The translations under genes were made by a program, and so were the position numbers. From positions 1-64,000 of the forward strand of contig NZ_QUET01000008.1 in the NCBI RefSeq assembly GCF_003478445.1: a DNA stretch of 64,000 nucleotides, in the 5' to 3' direction. Below are positions 1 through 12,050 of the stretch, one piece after another. The notes beneath the pieces are model-generated. The model was not told the DNA's origin, searched no databases, and saw nothing but the letters and a program-made list of their open reading frames with translations. This DNA is from Roseburia sp. AM59-24XD. Lineage in GTDB: Bacteria > Bacillota > Clostridia > Lachnospirales > Lachnospiraceae. Each line of letters starts with the position of its first letter. Position 1 is the first letter of the stretch.

Positions 1-172
1 GTTTTGATCTTGAAAATCTTTTTTAAGATGTGATTCACATCTTTTATTAGAATTTTCAGGGTTGTTTTACTGTTCAATTATCAAGCTTCTCTCAAGCGTT
101 CCCGCTTGTTTCTGACTGACTCTTTTCTGCGTCAGCGAGATATATATTATCACGCTTTTTCAAAGTTGTCAA
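1..172 (-). promoter_or_regulatory. rrn leader: rRNA operon promoter and 5' leader
   Basis: Read on the minus strand this stretch has a -35 TTGACA (167-172) and a -10 TAATAT (144-149) separated by exactly 17 bases, followed by a leader with a perfect hairpin at 25-43 (AAGATGTGA/TCACATCTT). The run GAACAGTAAAACAACCCTG resembles the sequence that precedes 16S rRNA in Lachnospiraceae. I infer that an rRNA operon starts just beyond the left edge, transcribed away from oriC. No rRNA sequence itself is inside the window. Confidence 0.65.
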
Positions 173-323
173 CACTTTTTTTCAAGTTTTTTTATTTTTC
201 TACAAACTCTCGTCTTCCGACCGTTTTGTAGAAAAGATTCCCAATCTGGAAACCAAAACTCAGTAGTGTTATCAACGACTTTTGAGCGTAAAAAAACACA
301 GTATGATGTAACTCACTGTGTAA

Positions 324-411
324 CGGAGAAGGAGGGATTTGAACCCTCGCGCCGCGCGAACGACCTACACCCTTAGCAGGGGCGCCTCTTCAGCCACTTG
401 AGTACTTCTCC
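324..411 (-). tRNA. tRNA-Ser (GCT anticodon)
   Basis: The minus strand folds as a class II tRNA. The acceptor stem is GGAGAAG/CTTCTCC, the anticodon loop is in CCCCTGCTAAGGG with anticodon GCT (reads AGC/AGT serine codons), there is a long variable arm (GTCGTTCGCGCGGC region), and the T-loop is GGTTCAAATCC. The discriminator base is G and no CCA is encoded. It sits between the fumarase genes and the rRNA leader on the same strand. Confidence 0.95.
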
Positions 412-482
412 GGACGACAACAAATGTCGAACAAAAATTAGTATACCAAGTTTATAACTACTTGTCAATCTTTTTTTATTAT

Positions 483-1043
483 TTATCTGGAATATTTTTG
501 TGTAGCTGTCTCATACAGGTTATTTCCTTTATGATCGATCACAACGATAGCCGGTAAATTTTCCACTTCAAGCTTTCTGATTGCTTCTGTTCCCAGATCC
601 TCATAGGCGATTACTTCCGCCTTCTTGATACATTTTGATAATAATGCACCTGCACCACCGATAGCGGCAAAATAGACCGCGCCGTTTTCTTTCATGGAAG
701 AAATGACCTGCTCAGAACGTTTTCCTTTTCCGATCATTCCTTTTAGACCATGCTGCAACATAAGTGGAGTATATTTATCCATACGACTGCTGGTTGTCGG
801 ACCTGCAGAGCCGATCACCTGCCCTTCTCTTGCCGGAGACGGACCAAGGTAATATATGATATTGTTCTCTAATTCCAGAGGAATATCCTTTTCTTCCAGA
901 ATTGTTTCATATAATCTTTTGTGTGCAGCATCTCTGGCAGTATAAATCGTGCCTGAAATATAGACCATATCTCCTGCTGCAAGATTATCTATGTCTTTTT
1001 TTGTGATTGGTGCATTTATATATTTTTCTGACATAATACTCAT
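483..1043 (-). CDS. fumarate hydratase class I, beta subunit
   Basis: The 186-residue protein matches the C-terminal (beta) part of the two-subunit [4Fe-4S] fumarase/L(+)-tartrate dehydratase family, which interconverts fumarate and malate. Visible family motifs are LGPSPAREGQVIGSAGPTT near residues 66-84, the SSRMDKYTP segment, and the glycine-rich AAIGGAGALLSK near 125-136. An RBS (GAAAGGA) lies 4-5 bases before the chosen ATG. The alpha subunit gene is immediately upstream, so the two should form one heteromeric enzyme. A tartrate dehydratase is the main alternative and cannot be excluded by sequence reading. Confidence 0.88.
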   Translation of the reverse strand: MSIMSEKYINAPITKKDIDNLAAGDMVYISGTIYTARDAAHKRLYETILEEKDIPLELENNIIYYLGPSPAREGQVIGSAGPTTSSRMDKYTPLMLQHGLKGMIGKGKRSEQVISSMKENGAVYFAAIGGAGALLSKCIKKAEVIAYEDLGTEAIRKLEVENLPAIVVIDHKGNNLYETATQKYSR

Positions 1044-1101
1044 GCATTCCTTTCTCAGCCCGTAAATTATTGGTCACAGGTATAATATTATCATGTAAAT
1101 A

Positions 1102-1129
1102 ACAGGAATAACAAACACTGTATTCCTGT
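1102..1129 (-). other. intercistronic hairpin between fumarase subunit genes
   Basis: A perfect 9-bp inverted repeat (ACAGGAATA / TATTCCTGT, 10-base loop) lies in the 129-base gap between the alpha and beta subunit genes. On the minus strand it is not followed by a T run, so it is more likely an mRNA-stabilising or processing hairpin than a terminator. The role is inferred. Confidence 0.4.
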
Positions 1130-1172
1130 GTCCTCTTTATCTTCTATAATATAATAATTATAGTTTATGTTT

Positions 1173-2015
1173 TTAAATAATACGGCTTTTGTGTCTGTTA
1201 ACATGACAGCACATATTTACTGCAACCGGCAGCCCTGCAATATGTGTCGGATACGTTTCAATATTGACTGCCAGTGCGGTAATACGTCCACCAAGCCCAG
1301 CCGGACCTATCCCCATATTATTGATTTTTTCAAGAATGTCTTCTTCCATTTCTTTCACATATGGAATAGAGTTATGCACATTTGTATCTCTTGTCAACGC
1401 TTTCTTGGCTAAAAGGGCACACTTTTCAAAGGTACCGCCAATACCTACGCCGACTACCAGCGGAGGACAGGCATTGGGACCTGCAAGCTTTACTGCATCT
1501 AATACAGCTTCTTTGACTCCATCAATACCGTCTGCCGGCTTTAACATATATACACGGCTCATATTCTCGCTGCCAAAGCCTTTTGGTGCAACGGTAATCT
1601 CAATGTTCTCTCCCGGAACGATCTCATAGTGAATAATGCCCGGTGTATTGTCCTCTGTGTTTTTGCGAAGTAAAGGATCACCAACAACAGATTTACGCAG
1701 ATATCCTTCTACATAGCCCTGACGGATTCCTTCATTAACAGCATCCTCCAGATTCATTCCTTCAATATGGACATCCTGCCCGATCTTCAGAAATACAACT
1801 GCCATTCCGGTATCCTGACAGATCGGTATCTGATTATCCTCGGCAATCTGCATATTTTCCTCCAGCTGACTTAAAATCTGTCTGCCAAGGGGAGATTCCT
1901 CCATCTGGCAGGCATGATCAATCTTCTGCTTCATATCATCTGAGAGATAATAATTTGCCTCTATACACATTTCCTTGATATTCTTTATTATCTCATCTGT
2001 AGAAATGGTTCTCAT
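1173..2015 (-). CDS. fumarate hydratase class I, alpha subunit
   Basis: The start is placed at the ATG at 2015 (MRTISTDEI) because an AGAGAGGATG Shine-Dalgarno run precedes it; a longer reading into gyrA is possible but has no RBS. The product is about 280 residues, the usual size of the iron-sulphur alpha subunit. Motifs seen are PICQDTGMAVVF (cluster cysteine), GPNACPPLVVGVGIGG (second cysteine) and the C-terminal NMCCHVNRHKS. It starts 22 bases after the gyrA stop and probably shares its transcript. Confidence 0.9.
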   Translation of the reverse strand: MRTISTDEIIKNIKEMCIEANYYLSDDMKQKIDHACQMEESPLGRQILSQLEENMQIAEDNQIPICQDTGMAVVFLKIGQDVHIEGMNLEDAVNEGIRQGYVEGYLRKSVVGDPLLRKNTEDNTPGIIHYEIVPGENIEITVAPKGFGSENMSRVYMLKPADGIDGVKEAVLDAVKLAGPNACPPLVVGVGIGGTFEKCALLAKKALTRDTNVHNSIPYVKEMEEDILEKINNMGIGPAGLGGRITALAVNIETYPTHIAGLPVAVNMCCHVNRHKSRII

Positions 2016-2037
2016 ATTTTCATCCTCTCTGATAACA

Positions 2038-4599
2038 TTATTCCTGTTCGTCGTCTGAATCACCGATGACATCTTCTTCGTCCGCTTCCTCTTCATTCTG
2101 TCTCATTTCATTTTCCATTTCTTCGAGAAAGCTGTCTTTTGCGTCAGATGGCTGGGAATCTCTTACCTTTGCCATTGTTGCAACAACAATATCCTGGTTG
2201 GGATCCAGATCAATAAGTTTCACACCGGAGGTAATACGACCCAGTACGGAAATCTCATCGACTCTCATCTGGATAATAATTCCCTCTGTTGTAATCAACA
2301 TAATTTCGTTTTCTTCATTTACAGCTTTGACACTAACAACATTTCCTGTCTTCTCCGTGATCTTATAACACTTAATACCCTTTCCGCCTCTGTGCTGTGG
2401 TGCAAACTCTTCGATGCGGGTTCTCTTACCCATACCATACTCAGATACGAGCATAAGATAATCGCCCTGTGTATCAAGCTGCATTCCAACAACCTCATCA
2501 TCATAGGTCAGATTCATACCAATCACACCCATGGTAGCACGGCCTGTCGGACGCACGTCGCTCTCATGAAAACGAATACATTGTCCATGCTTTGTCACAA
2601 GGATAATATCCTTCTTGCGGTTTGTTGATTTTACTTCGATGAGTTCATCATCATCGCGAAGGTTAATTGCCTGAAGTCCTGTTTTACGGATATTTGCAAA
2701 ATCCTTAATGGATGTTTTCTTAACGATACCCTTCTTGGTTGCCATAAACAAGTACCTATTCTCATCGTAAGTACGAATTGGAATTACAGCGTTGATCTTC
2801 TCACCCGGCGTTAACTGCAGCAGGTTAATGATTGCTGTTCCTCTCGCCGTACGGCTGGACTCCGGTATCTCATATGCTTTCAAACGATAAACGCGTCCCT
2901 TGTTTGTAAAGAACATCAGATAGTGATGTGTTGTCGTCATAAGCATATCCGCTATATAATCCTCATCAATGGTCTGCATGCCGCGGATTCCCTTACCACC
3001 GCGATGCTGACTCTTGAAGTTATCCACACTCATTCTCTTCACATAGCCCAGAGAGGTCATAGTAATGATCGTATTCTCCTGCGGAATGAGATCCTCCATG
3101 GAAATATCAAATTCATCATAACCGATAGCGGTTTTTCTTTCATCGCCATACTTGTCACGGATCAATGTGATCTCTGTTTTGATGACGCCAAGAAGTACTT
3201 TCTTGTCGGCAAGAATTGCCTTATATTCTGTAATCTTCTTCTGCAGTTCTGCATACTCTGCTTCCAGCTTATCTCTTTCCAAACCTGTCAGAGCACGCAG
3301 ACGCATATCTACAATTGCCTGTGACTGTGCATCGGAAAGACCAAAACGTGAGCATAAGCGTTCCTTTGCTTCAGTGGTCGTCTTAGAGCTGCGGATAATC
3401 TGGATAACTTCGTCAATATTATCCAATGCGATCAGCTGACCTTCTATAATATGAGCTTTTTCCTCAGCCTTGTTCAGATCAAATTGTGTACGTCTTGTTA
3501 CAACCTCTTCCTGATGCTTGATGTAATATTCCAGCATCTGCTTGAGGTTCATAACCATTGGCTGATTGTTTACAAGTGCAAGCATAATTACACCGAAGGT
3601 GTCCTGCATCTGTGTATGTTTATAAAGCTGATTTAATACAACATTCGGATTCACATCTCGTCGAAGTTCGATACAAATACGCATACCCTCACGGTTTGTC
3701 TCATCACGAAGATCTGTGATTCCCTCGACTTTCTTTTCTCTATGTAATTCACTGATTTTCTCGATCAGTCGTGCTTTATTCACCATGTACGGAAGCTCAG
3801 TCACAACGATACGACTCTTGCCGTTCTCCATTGGCTCGATCGTGCTGACCGCACGCACGCGGATTTTTCCACGACCGGTACGATAGGACTCCTCAATACC
3901 TCTGGTACCGAGAATTTCTGCACCTGTAGGAAAATCCGGTCCCTTAATGATCTGCATCAGTTCTTCGATCGTTGTCTCACGATCCTCTTCCACAACGTTG
4001 TCGATCATCTTTACGACAGCGTTGATAACCTCGGTAAGATTGTGTGGAGGAATGTTCGTAGCCATACCTACCGCAATACCGGAGGTACCATTTACTAAAA
4101 GATTCGGAAATCTTGACGGGAGCACGCGAGGTTCTTTCTCCGTCTCATCGAAGTTCGGGTCAAAATCTACGGTGTCCTTGTTGATATCCGCAAGCATTTC
4201 CATGGAAATCTTGCTCAGTCTCGCCTCTGTATATCGCATCGCTGCTGCTCCATCACCATCGACGGAACCAAAATTTCCATGACCATCCACGAGTGGATAA
4301 TGTGTGGACCATTCCTGTGCAAGATTTACCAATGCACCATAAATAGAGCTGTCACCGTGTGGATGATATTTACCCATGGTATCACCAACGATACGGGCAC
4401 ATTTACGGTGCGGCTTATCCGGTCCGTTATTCAATTCAATCATTGCATACAAAATACGTCTCTGAACCGGCTTCAAACCGTCTCTTACATCAGGGAGTGC
4501 TCTGGATGCAATAACTGACATCGCATAATCAATATAAGAGGTCTCCATTTTCTTACGAAGATCAACCTCATGAACTTTATCAAAGATATTCTCGTCCAT
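2038..4599 (-). CDS. gyrA: DNA gyrase subunit A
   Basis: GyrA is the breakage-reunion subunit of the ATP-dependent topoisomerase that introduces negative supercoils. The start is the ATG at 4599 (MDENIFDKV), preceded by GAGGAAAAA; an upstream in-frame GTG at 4626 has no good RBS. The 853 residues include the catalytic tyrosine (Y123, in MRYTEARLS), the [10 protein letters not shown] quinolone region and C-terminal beta-pinwheel repeats, including a GyrA-box-like QHRGGKG seen twice. The tail is acidic. Position 88 (E. coli 87), normally Asp or Glu, is Gly (codon GGT, 4338-4336). It follows gyrB by 79 bases on the same strand. Confidence 0.97.
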   Translation of the reverse strand: MDENIFDKVHEVDLRKKMETSYIDYAMSVIASRALPDVRDGLKPVQRRILYAMIELNNGPDKPHRKCARIVGDTMGKYHPHGDSSIYGALVNLAQEWSTHYPLVDGHGNFGSVDGDGAAAMRYTEARLSKISMEMLADINKDTVDFDPNFDETEKEPRVLPSRFPNLLVNGTSGIAVGMATNIPPHNLTEVINAVVKMIDNVVEEDRETTIEELMQIIKGPDFPTGAEILGTRGIEESYRTGRGKIRVRAVSTIEPMENGKSRIVVTELPYMVNKARLIEKISELHREKKVEGITDLRDETNREGMRICIELRRDVNPNVVLNQLYKHTQMQDTFGVIMLALVNNQPMVMNLKQMLEYYIKHQEEVVTRRTQFDLNKAEEKAHIIEGQLIALDNIDEVIQIIRSSKTTTEAKERLCSRFGLSDAQSQAIVDMRLRALTGLERDKLEAEYAELQKKITEYKAILADKKVLLGVIKTEITLIRDKYGDERKTAIGYDEFDISMEDLIPQENTIITMTSLGYVKRMSVDNFKSQHRGGKGIRGMQTIDEDYIADMLMTTTHHYLMFFTNKGRVYRLKAYEIPESSRTARGTAIINLLQLTPGEKINAVIPIRTYDENRYLFMATKKGIVKKTSIKDFANIRKTGLQAINLRDDDELIEVKSTNRKKDIILVTKHGQCIRFHESDVRPTGRATMGVIGMNLTYDDEVVGMQLDTQGDYLMLVSEYGMGKRTRIEEFAPQHRGGKGIKCYKITEKTGNVVSVKAVNEENEIMLITTEGIIIQMRVDEISVLGRITSGVKLIDLDPNQDIVVATMAKVRDSQPSDAKDSFLEEMENEMRQNEEEADEEDVIGDSDDEQE

Positions 4600-4678
4600 T
4601 TTTTCCTCAACTTTCTGCTGATTCACATTAAAGCGTGAAAATCAGATCCAAATTCACAAATTACCAGGCGTCTGTTTA

Positions 4679-6655
<1,977 letters not shown>

Positions 6656-7737
6656 TTACTCTACACTTATAGTACCATCAACAACACGAAAGACCCTGTC
6701 CAGCGTCAGCTACCGTCAATAAACTCCTCCAACCCCGTACATGTTATGATCGTCTGTGTGTCCTGGATACTATCCAACAGATAATTCTGCCGGTTGCGGT
6801 CAAGCTCCGACAAAACATCGTCCAATAACAGGATTGGCTGATCATGAATCAGCTGTCTTACCAACTCAATCTCCGCCAACTTCAGGGATAAAGCACAAGT
6901 TCTTTGCTGTCCCTGGGATCCGTACTTGCGCAGATCCACATCCCCGTTAAAGAAACTCAGATCATCCCTATGTGGTCCCACATTTGTGGTCATAAACCGG
7001 AGATCCTTTTCCGTATTGTCTTTTAGTTTTTTTTCAAATTCATTCTCCCCTGCATCCGGCTCATAGCGAACAGACAGCTGTTCTCTTCCGCCGGTCAGCT
7101 TCTGGTTAATGTGATAAACAATCTCTTTTAACTGTTCCACAAATTCCCTGCGCCGCCTGATCAGACGACACCCATAGTCCAAAAGCTGTTCATCCCATAT
7201 CTCCAAAGTATCCTTCAGAGACGGATTATAATAAATCTGCTTGAGCAGTTTATTTCTTTGATTCAAAATCTTGTTATACTCGCCAAGATCATGAAGATAC
7301 ACATGATCCAACTGACTCAACTCCATATTGATGAATCTTCGTCTTTCGGAGGGACCGTTTTTGACGATCTTCAAGTCCTCCGGCGAGAAAAATATAATGT
7401 TGATCAGTCCCATCAATTCACTGGAACGGCGTATTGGTATGCCGTCAATTGCAATTCCCTTCGGTTTGTTCTTCCGTAAATGCATATCAATCCTGTGAGA
7501 TATGTCATTTTTCGTCAAAAGTACGCGGATATGTGCCTCTTCCTGTCCGATTCGGATCAACTCCCGGTCCTTACTTCCTTTGTGGGACTTGGTAGTACCA
7601 CTTACAAATATAGATTCCAAAATATTTGTTTTGCCCTGGGCATTGTCACCATACAAAACGTTGATATGCTCATGAAAGTCCAGCTTTGCCTTCTCATAAT
7701 TTCGAAAATTACAAATCTCAACATGATCAATCCGCAT
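6656..7737 (-). CDS. recF: DNA replication/repair protein RecF (3' frameshift)
   Basis: RecF is an SMC-like ATPase that helps load RecA at gaps. Walker A is GDNAQGKTN, the ABC-type signature region is KYGSQGQQRT, and Walker B is PILLLDDVLSELD. The open frame stops at 6706 after TGLEEFIDGS (343 residues), but a different frame directly downstream encodes LDRVFRVVDGTISVE and stops at 6656, which is the expected RecF end. Adding one G to the GG near 6710 restores a single frame of about 360 residues. I annotate the full gene and regard the break as a probable sequence error. Confidence 0.9.
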
Positions 7738-7827
7738 TCATCTGAAATCCTTTCTAAAATTAAATAATTATAACTTTATATGTCTAAATCATTTTATCCA
7801 TTATTATAAATTTAATATATCATTAAA

Positions 7828-8040
7828 TTATTCTGCCAATACCGTAACCTGCTGTCCTTCAAATTCAAAGACATCCTGTGGGTAAAGCTTTCTTCCTCTA
7901 CGGGTGTCTACTTCACCATTTACTTTAACAAGACCATCCTGAATCACAATTTTGGCTTCTACACCGGAACTTACCAGATTTGCCAGTTTCAATGCCTGAC
8001 CAAGTTTGATATAATCATCCGATATCTGAATTGCTTCCAT
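7828..8040 (-). CDS. yaaA: S4-domain RNA-binding protein YaaA
   Basis: The 70-residue protein is a free-standing S4 RNA-binding domain (YaaA/YlqX-type, always next to recF in Firmicutes). The core KLANLVSSGVEAKIVIQDG followed by VKVNGEVDTRRGRKL is typical. The start is set at the ATG at 8040 because GGAGG lies 8 bases upstream; a TTG at 8055 would overlap that RBS. It lies 17 bases downstream of dnaN and 90 bases upstream of recF, in one operon. Its exact RNA partner is unknown to me. Confidence 0.9.
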   Translation of the reverse strand: MEAIQISDDYIKLGQALKLANLVSSGVEAKIVIQDGLVKVNGEVDTRRGRKLYPQDVFEFEGQQVTVLAE

Positions 8041-8057
8041 TTCACATTCCTCCAAAA

Positions 8058-9158
8058 CTAATTAAAGTTGACAGGCAGTATCAGATAAACATAGGTTTCA
8101 TCCATGTTTCTGATAAAACAAGGTGCCTTTGGGTTAATCATATACATTGTAATCTCTTCTTCATCAATCACCTTTAAAGCATCCATCAGAAATTTAGGAT
8201 TGAATCCGATGAGAATATCCTTACCCTCTTTTGAAATATCAATGTCCTCAGACATGGAACCAATACCGGAATTGATAGCAAGACTCATACTGGTATCCTT
8301 GATATCAATGATAACCGGTTTCTTCTCTGACTCACGGATCATCAGAGTCGTACGGTCAATACAGTCGAACAGGTCTTTTTTATTAACTGTTATTTTAGTT
8401 TCATAATCACTGGATAACATTTTATCAATTTTGTAGTATTCTCCTTCAATAAGACGGGAGAGTACGATTGTATTGTCAAATTCAAATAAAACATGTTTGT
8501 CCGTAAAGTACATACAAATTTCATCATCAAGACCACCATTTAAGATCTTACTAATCTCGATCAGTGTTTTACCCGGAATAATAACGCTGACATCGTCATA
8601 CTGTTCCTTAAGGTCTACTTTACGGATAGAAATTCTGTGACCGTCAAGAGACACTACCTTCAACTGAGAACCTTTAATCTCGAAAAGTTCACCGGTCATG
8701 ACCTTTGTATTCTCGTTGTCTGAAATGGAAAATACGGTCTGATGTATAACTTCCTTTAAGGTAAACTGGGAGATAAGGACACTTTTATCTTTTACAATCT
8801 TTGGTAAATATGGGAACTCCTCGGTATCCTTTACCGGAATGTTGAACTTTGCCTTACCGCAGGTAATGTTCATTGTAAGATTTTCATTTACGGAGATTGT
8901 AACTTCATTATATGGTAACTTACGAATAATTTCGAAAAAGACCTTTGCATTGACTGCAATAGATCCCGGTTCTTTGATCTCACCTTCGATTATGGTTTCG
9001 ATACCAATCTCAAGATCATTTGATATTAACTTAATGATACCATCCTTTGCTTCAATGACCATGCATTCCAGAATTGCCATGGTTGATTTACCTGGAATAG
9101 CCTTCAAAGATATATTGATGCCTTCCAACAGTTTAGACTTGTCGCAAATAATGTTCAT
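8058..9158 (-). CDS. dnaN: DNA polymerase III sliding clamp (beta subunit)
   Basis: The 366-residue product is the ring-shaped processivity clamp of the replicative polymerase. Three repeated clamp domains are visible, ending in YVYLILPVNFN, which corresponds to the usual C-terminal P-M-R/N region. The start is the ATG at 9158 (MNIICDKSKLLEGI) with AAGGAG just upstream; the open frame extends further upstream without support. Gene order dnaA-dnaN-yaaA-recF is conserved. Confidence 0.96.
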   Translation of the reverse strand: MNIICDKSKLLEGINISLKAIPGKSTMAILECMVIEAKDGIIKLISNDLEIGIETIIEGEIKEPGSIAVNAKVFFEIIRKLPYNEVTISVNENLTMNITCGKAKFNIPVKDTEEFPYLPKIVKDKSVLISQFTLKEVIHQTVFSISDNENTKVMTGELFEIKGSQLKVVSLDGHRISIRKVDLKEQYDDVSVIIPGKTLIEISKILNGGLDDEICMYFTDKHVLFEFDNTIVLSRLIEGEYYKIDKMLSSDYETKITVNKKDLFDCIDRTTLMIRESEKKPVIIDIKDTSMSLAINSGIGSMSEDIDISKEGKDILIGFNPKFLMDALKVIDEEEITMYMINPKAPCFIRNMDETYVYLILPVNFN

Positions 9159-9414
9159 GTTGATAACTCCTTTCAAAGCAAAGCCAAGAAAATTCTGCAT
9201 AAATAAATAATATTTTGTAGTCGTAGTAGTATTAGGGGGCGTTGATAAGTGCATAACCGCGTTCAGCCTTAAAAATAAATGGACGAGCTACGGGGATAAC
9301 CTCAGGAATAAGCTAAGATTAGCTGTGAAATTATCTCGACTTATCAACATGCTCTATTTTGATGCCGGAATCCTCAAAAAATCTTTTCACAAAAATTGTT
9401 GATATGTGGAATTC

Positions 9415-10803
9415 TTATTGTGGATTAATCTTTTTAATGAGGATGTCAATATCCTTGACAACCTTCTGATTGGCATCCGGATCTTCTAAAAGCTTCTTAA
9501 TATTGTCCCTGCCATGGATAATGGTAGAATGATCCTTTCTATTAAGATGCTTCTTGATAACATCTAAGGTGTTATTGGTCAGCTCACAGCAAAGGTACAT
9601 GCAGATCTGTCTCGGGTGGGAGATGTTGCTGCTGCGCTTACTGGAAAGCAGGTCATTCGTAGAAATATTAAAATGATCCGCTACTGTCTCAATAATGTAG
9701 TCTATCGTGATTTCCTTCTTCTTATCAGGAGCAATCATATCGGATAATGCCTGCTTGGCAAGGTCCATAGTGATGTCATTGTGGCGCAGCTTGGAGAAAG
9801 CAATCACCTTTGTGATGGCACCCTGAAGCTCTCTGATATTCGAAGAAACATTTGAGGCGATAAAATCAAGGATGCTGTCATCGATAGACAGATTCTCTTC
9901 CTGAACCTTTCGGCGCAGGATCGCCATACGTGTCTCGTATGTCGGTGGTTTGATATCAACAGTAAGACCCATCTCGAAACGGGAACGAAGACGCTCCTCG
10001 AGAGTCTTCATCGTAGCAGGGTGCTTATCGGAAGATATCACGATCTGCTTCTGTGACTCGTAGAGATGGTTAAATGTATGAAAGAATTCCTGCTGCATGG
10101 TTTCCTTACCAATGATAAACTGGATATCATCGATCAGCAGGACATCTACATTGCGGTATTTATTACGGAATTCCTGCATGGAATTGGAACCGTCGCCCTT
10201 TTTGTCACGGATCGCTTCGACAATCTCATTGACGAAGGACTCACTGGTAACATATACGACACGCTGTGTATTGTCGCGGTCAATAATGTAGTTACCGATC
10301 GCATGCATGAGGTGAGTCTTTCCGAGACCGGCGCCTCCATAAATAAACAGAGGATTGTAAATATCTCCGGGCTCTTCTGCGACCTTTAAGGATGCAGCGT
10401 GTGCATAATCATTATTATCACCCACGACAAAGTTATCGAAGGTGTATTTGGAACTGATAAATGGATGATCCTTATTCGGTAGAGAATTGTTCGTATAGGT
10501 CTCTACAGGAGTAGTATTAATTTCGTTTTTAGAAATATAAGTAATATCATACTTGATATTCGTCATTTCTTCAATCGTAACCTGAAGGAAGGTGCTGTAG
10601 CGCTTCTCAATGAAACTCTTGTTACTTCCGACCTTGGCATCGTCAATAAGGATCGTAAGATTCTTACCGGAAATGGAGTGCACTTTCAAAATCTTAATAA
10701 AAGTATTGAAGGCGGGATCTGATATATCAAAATTGACCCTCATATTCTCAAGAATCTCGTCCCATTTTTCATAAAGTTCGTTTTCCACTTCAAAGTACCC
10801 CAT
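9415..10803 (-). CDS. dnaA: chromosomal replication initiator DnaA
   Basis: DnaA binds the 9-bp boxes in the adjacent oriC and opens the duplex. The 462 residues show domain I (KWDEIL start), AAA+ domain III with Walker A GGAGLGKTHL and Walker B DVLLIDDIQF, sensor and box VII regions (RLRSRFEMGL), and domain IV with the DnaA signature HPRQICMYLC and DHSTIIHG. The annotated ATG at 10803 has only a weak RBS; an in-frame GTG at 10788, preceded by GGGG, is an alternative start. The gene points away from oriC. Confidence 0.97.
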   Translation of the reverse strand: MGYFEVENELYEKWDEILENMRVNFDISDPAFNTFIKILKVHSISGKNLTILIDDAKVGSNKSFIEKRYSTFLQVTIEEMTNIKYDITYISKNEINTTPVETYTNNSLPNKDHPFISSKYTFDNFVVGDNNDYAHAASLKVAEEPGDIYNPLFIYGGAGLGKTHLMHAIGNYIIDRDNTQRVVYVTSESFVNEIVEAIRDKKGDGSNSMQEFRNKYRNVDVLLIDDIQFIIGKETMQQEFFHTFNHLYESQKQIVISSDKHPATMKTLEERLRSRFEMGLTVDIKPPTYETRMAILRRKVQEENLSIDDSILDFIASNVSSNIRELQGAITKVIAFSKLRHNDITMDLAKQALSDMIAPDKKKEITIDYIIETVADHFNISTNDLLSSKRSSNISHPRQICMYLCCELTNNTLDVIKKHLNRKDHSTIIHGRDNIKKLLEDPDANQKVVKDIDILIKKINPQ

Positions 10804-10849
10804 TTCTAAAAGTTATAATGCTTTTGTTTCTTGCATATAGAAACAAATG

Positions 10850-11438
10850 GACAAGCAGCCAGTTATGAGAAAATCCATTGAATTTGCTTGTCTATTCTTA
10901 TCTATTTTATATCATATGAGGATAAAATACAAGGATAAAGTAATAAACATCAGTGAATAGCAGGTCGAGGAGTAATAATCATTCGTGAATATAATAATAA
11001 ACATCAATCCACATAGAATGGCATAATTGTGGAAAACTTTGTGAATATTGTGGATAACTCTGAAAGTAGGCATTATTGTGGAGTTTTTAACAATTGTGGA
11101 TAACTTTGTGGATAAGTCTGTGGGTATATTGTGATTTATCCACAATTTGTGCATAAAATGTTTATAACTGTAGAATGAATATATGTTCTATCCACAGTCG
11201 TAGAATAGCATAAACAGGGAGTTGAGAATGTGTTTTTTCTATCTCTGTCTCTTGTGAAAATTGTTAGTAACATTTGTGAGACTAAAATAGAATGAATGGT
11301 GTTTCTTCCTATATAAATACATCAATGTTGATAAATCGAAAAAACAATGCACATGTGGACAAGTGAAAAAATTGCTATCCACATTATCCCCAGAGAGAAT
11401 ATGATATGAAAATATGCGTAAAATATGAAAATTAGGGC
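10850..11438. other. oriC: chromosomal replication origin (oriC) with DnaA boxes
   Basis: The 713-base gap between the divergent dnaA and rpmH is AT-rich and full of DnaA boxes (TTATCCACA). Perfect matches are at 11049-11057, 11095-11103, 11107-11115 (all minus) and 11136-11144 (plus). One-mismatch boxes are at 11028-11036, 11148-11156, 11188-11196, 11326-11334, 11354-11362, 11375-11383 and 11384-11392. The densest cluster is at 11028-11156, and a second group lies near rpmH. Flanking leading-strand genes in both directions support bidirectional initiation here. The unwinding element cannot be fixed by eye; AT-rich stretches at 10900-11005 and 11395-11435 are candidates. Confidence 0.93.
10917..10945 (-). 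promoter_or_regulatory. candidate dnaA promoter
   Basis: On the minus strand a TTGTAT and a TAAAAT are separated by 17 bases, about 110 bases upstream of dnaA, inside the origin. This is a plausible sigma-A promoter, but the region is AT-rich and matches by chance are likely. Confidence 0.3.
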
Positions 11439-11467
11439 TTGACTATTCAAATACTTCATAATATAAT
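11439..11467 (+). promoter_or_regulatory. rpmH sigma-A promoter
   Basis: TTGACT (11439-11444) and a perfect TATAAT (11462-11467) are separated by 17 bases, about 50 bases before the rpmH start. An AAGGAGG Shine-Dalgarno follows. This should drive rpmH and, by read-through, rnpA-yidD-yidC-jag. Confidence 0.85.
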
Positions 11468-11516
11468 ATGAGATACATGTGATTTTATGTAATATGAATC
11501 AAGGAGGTGTATTGTA

Positions 11517-11651
11517 ATGAAGATGACATTCCAGCCTAAGAAGAAGTCAAGAGCCAGAGTTCATGGTTTCAGAAAGAGAATGCGGACTGCAAATGGCAGA
11601 AAAGTTATTTTAAGCAGAAGAGCAAAGGGAAGACATAAATTATCCGCATAG
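11517..11651 (+). CDS. rpmH: 50S ribosomal protein L34
   Basis: This 44-residue, very basic protein begins [20 protein letters not shown] and ends [11 protein letters not shown], the unmistakable L34 pattern. L34 is a small late-assembly protein of the large ribosomal subunit. It is preceded by a consensus promoter and an AAGGAGG RBS and is the first gene on the right side of oriC. Confidence 0.97.
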   Translation: MKMTFQPKKKSRARVHGFRKRMRTANGRKVILSRRAKGRHKLSA

Positions 11652-11673
11652 GTCGCAGTTCTGTGACCTTTTC
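11651..11673 (+). terminator. attenuating hairpin between rpmH and rnpA
   Basis: Directly after the rpmH stop, GGTCGCAG-TTC-TGTGACC forms a 7-bp stem with one G-U pair and is followed by TTTTCTTCT. It could be a leaky terminator that keeps L34 expression above that of the RNase P protein. Strength is inferred. Confidence 0.5.
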
Positions 11674-11712
11674 TTCTATTTATAAAGTGCTACTTTATAA
11701 GAGGGACGTATC

Positions 11713-12045
11713 GTGTTTAGAAGAATTAGAAAAAATATCGAATTTTTGAATGTGTATCGCCATGGAAAATCCTATGCCAATAAATACCTGGTAATGTATG
11801 TTCTCGATAATCATTTGGGCGAGAACAGATTTGGAATCACAGTAAGTAAAAAAGTAGGAAATAGTGTGGTAAGGCATAGGACAACCAGGCTGATCAGAGA
11901 AAGTATCAGATTACAGGAAAGTAATATTTTGACAGAATATGATATCGTTGTTGTAGCTAGAAAGGCTACGAAGGATAAGAAGTATCAGGATATAGAGAGC
12001 GCTTTTTTAAATTTGTGTAAAAGGCATAATATTTTAAAGAGATAA
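11713..12045 (+). CDS. rnpA: ribonuclease P protein component
   Basis: The 110-residue basic protein is the protein cofactor of RNase P, which with the M1-type RNA removes tRNA 5' leaders. The family core [19 protein letters not shown] and [11 protein letters not shown] is present, with the RNR-like basic helix. It starts with GTG after GAGGGA. It overlaps nothing and precedes yidD by 5 bases. Confidence 0.95.
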   Translation: MFRRIRKNIEFLNVYRHGKSYANKYLVMYVLDNHLGENRFGITVSKKVGNSVVRHRTTRLIRESIRLQESNILTEYDIVVVARKATKDKKYQDIESAFLNLCKRHNILKR

Positions 12046-12050
12046 CAAGA

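Noticed and set aside
11168..11215. DnaA-trio element next to DnaA boxes
   Set aside because: Only isolated TAG triplets (TAGAAT at two places) are seen, not a run in the right position and phase.
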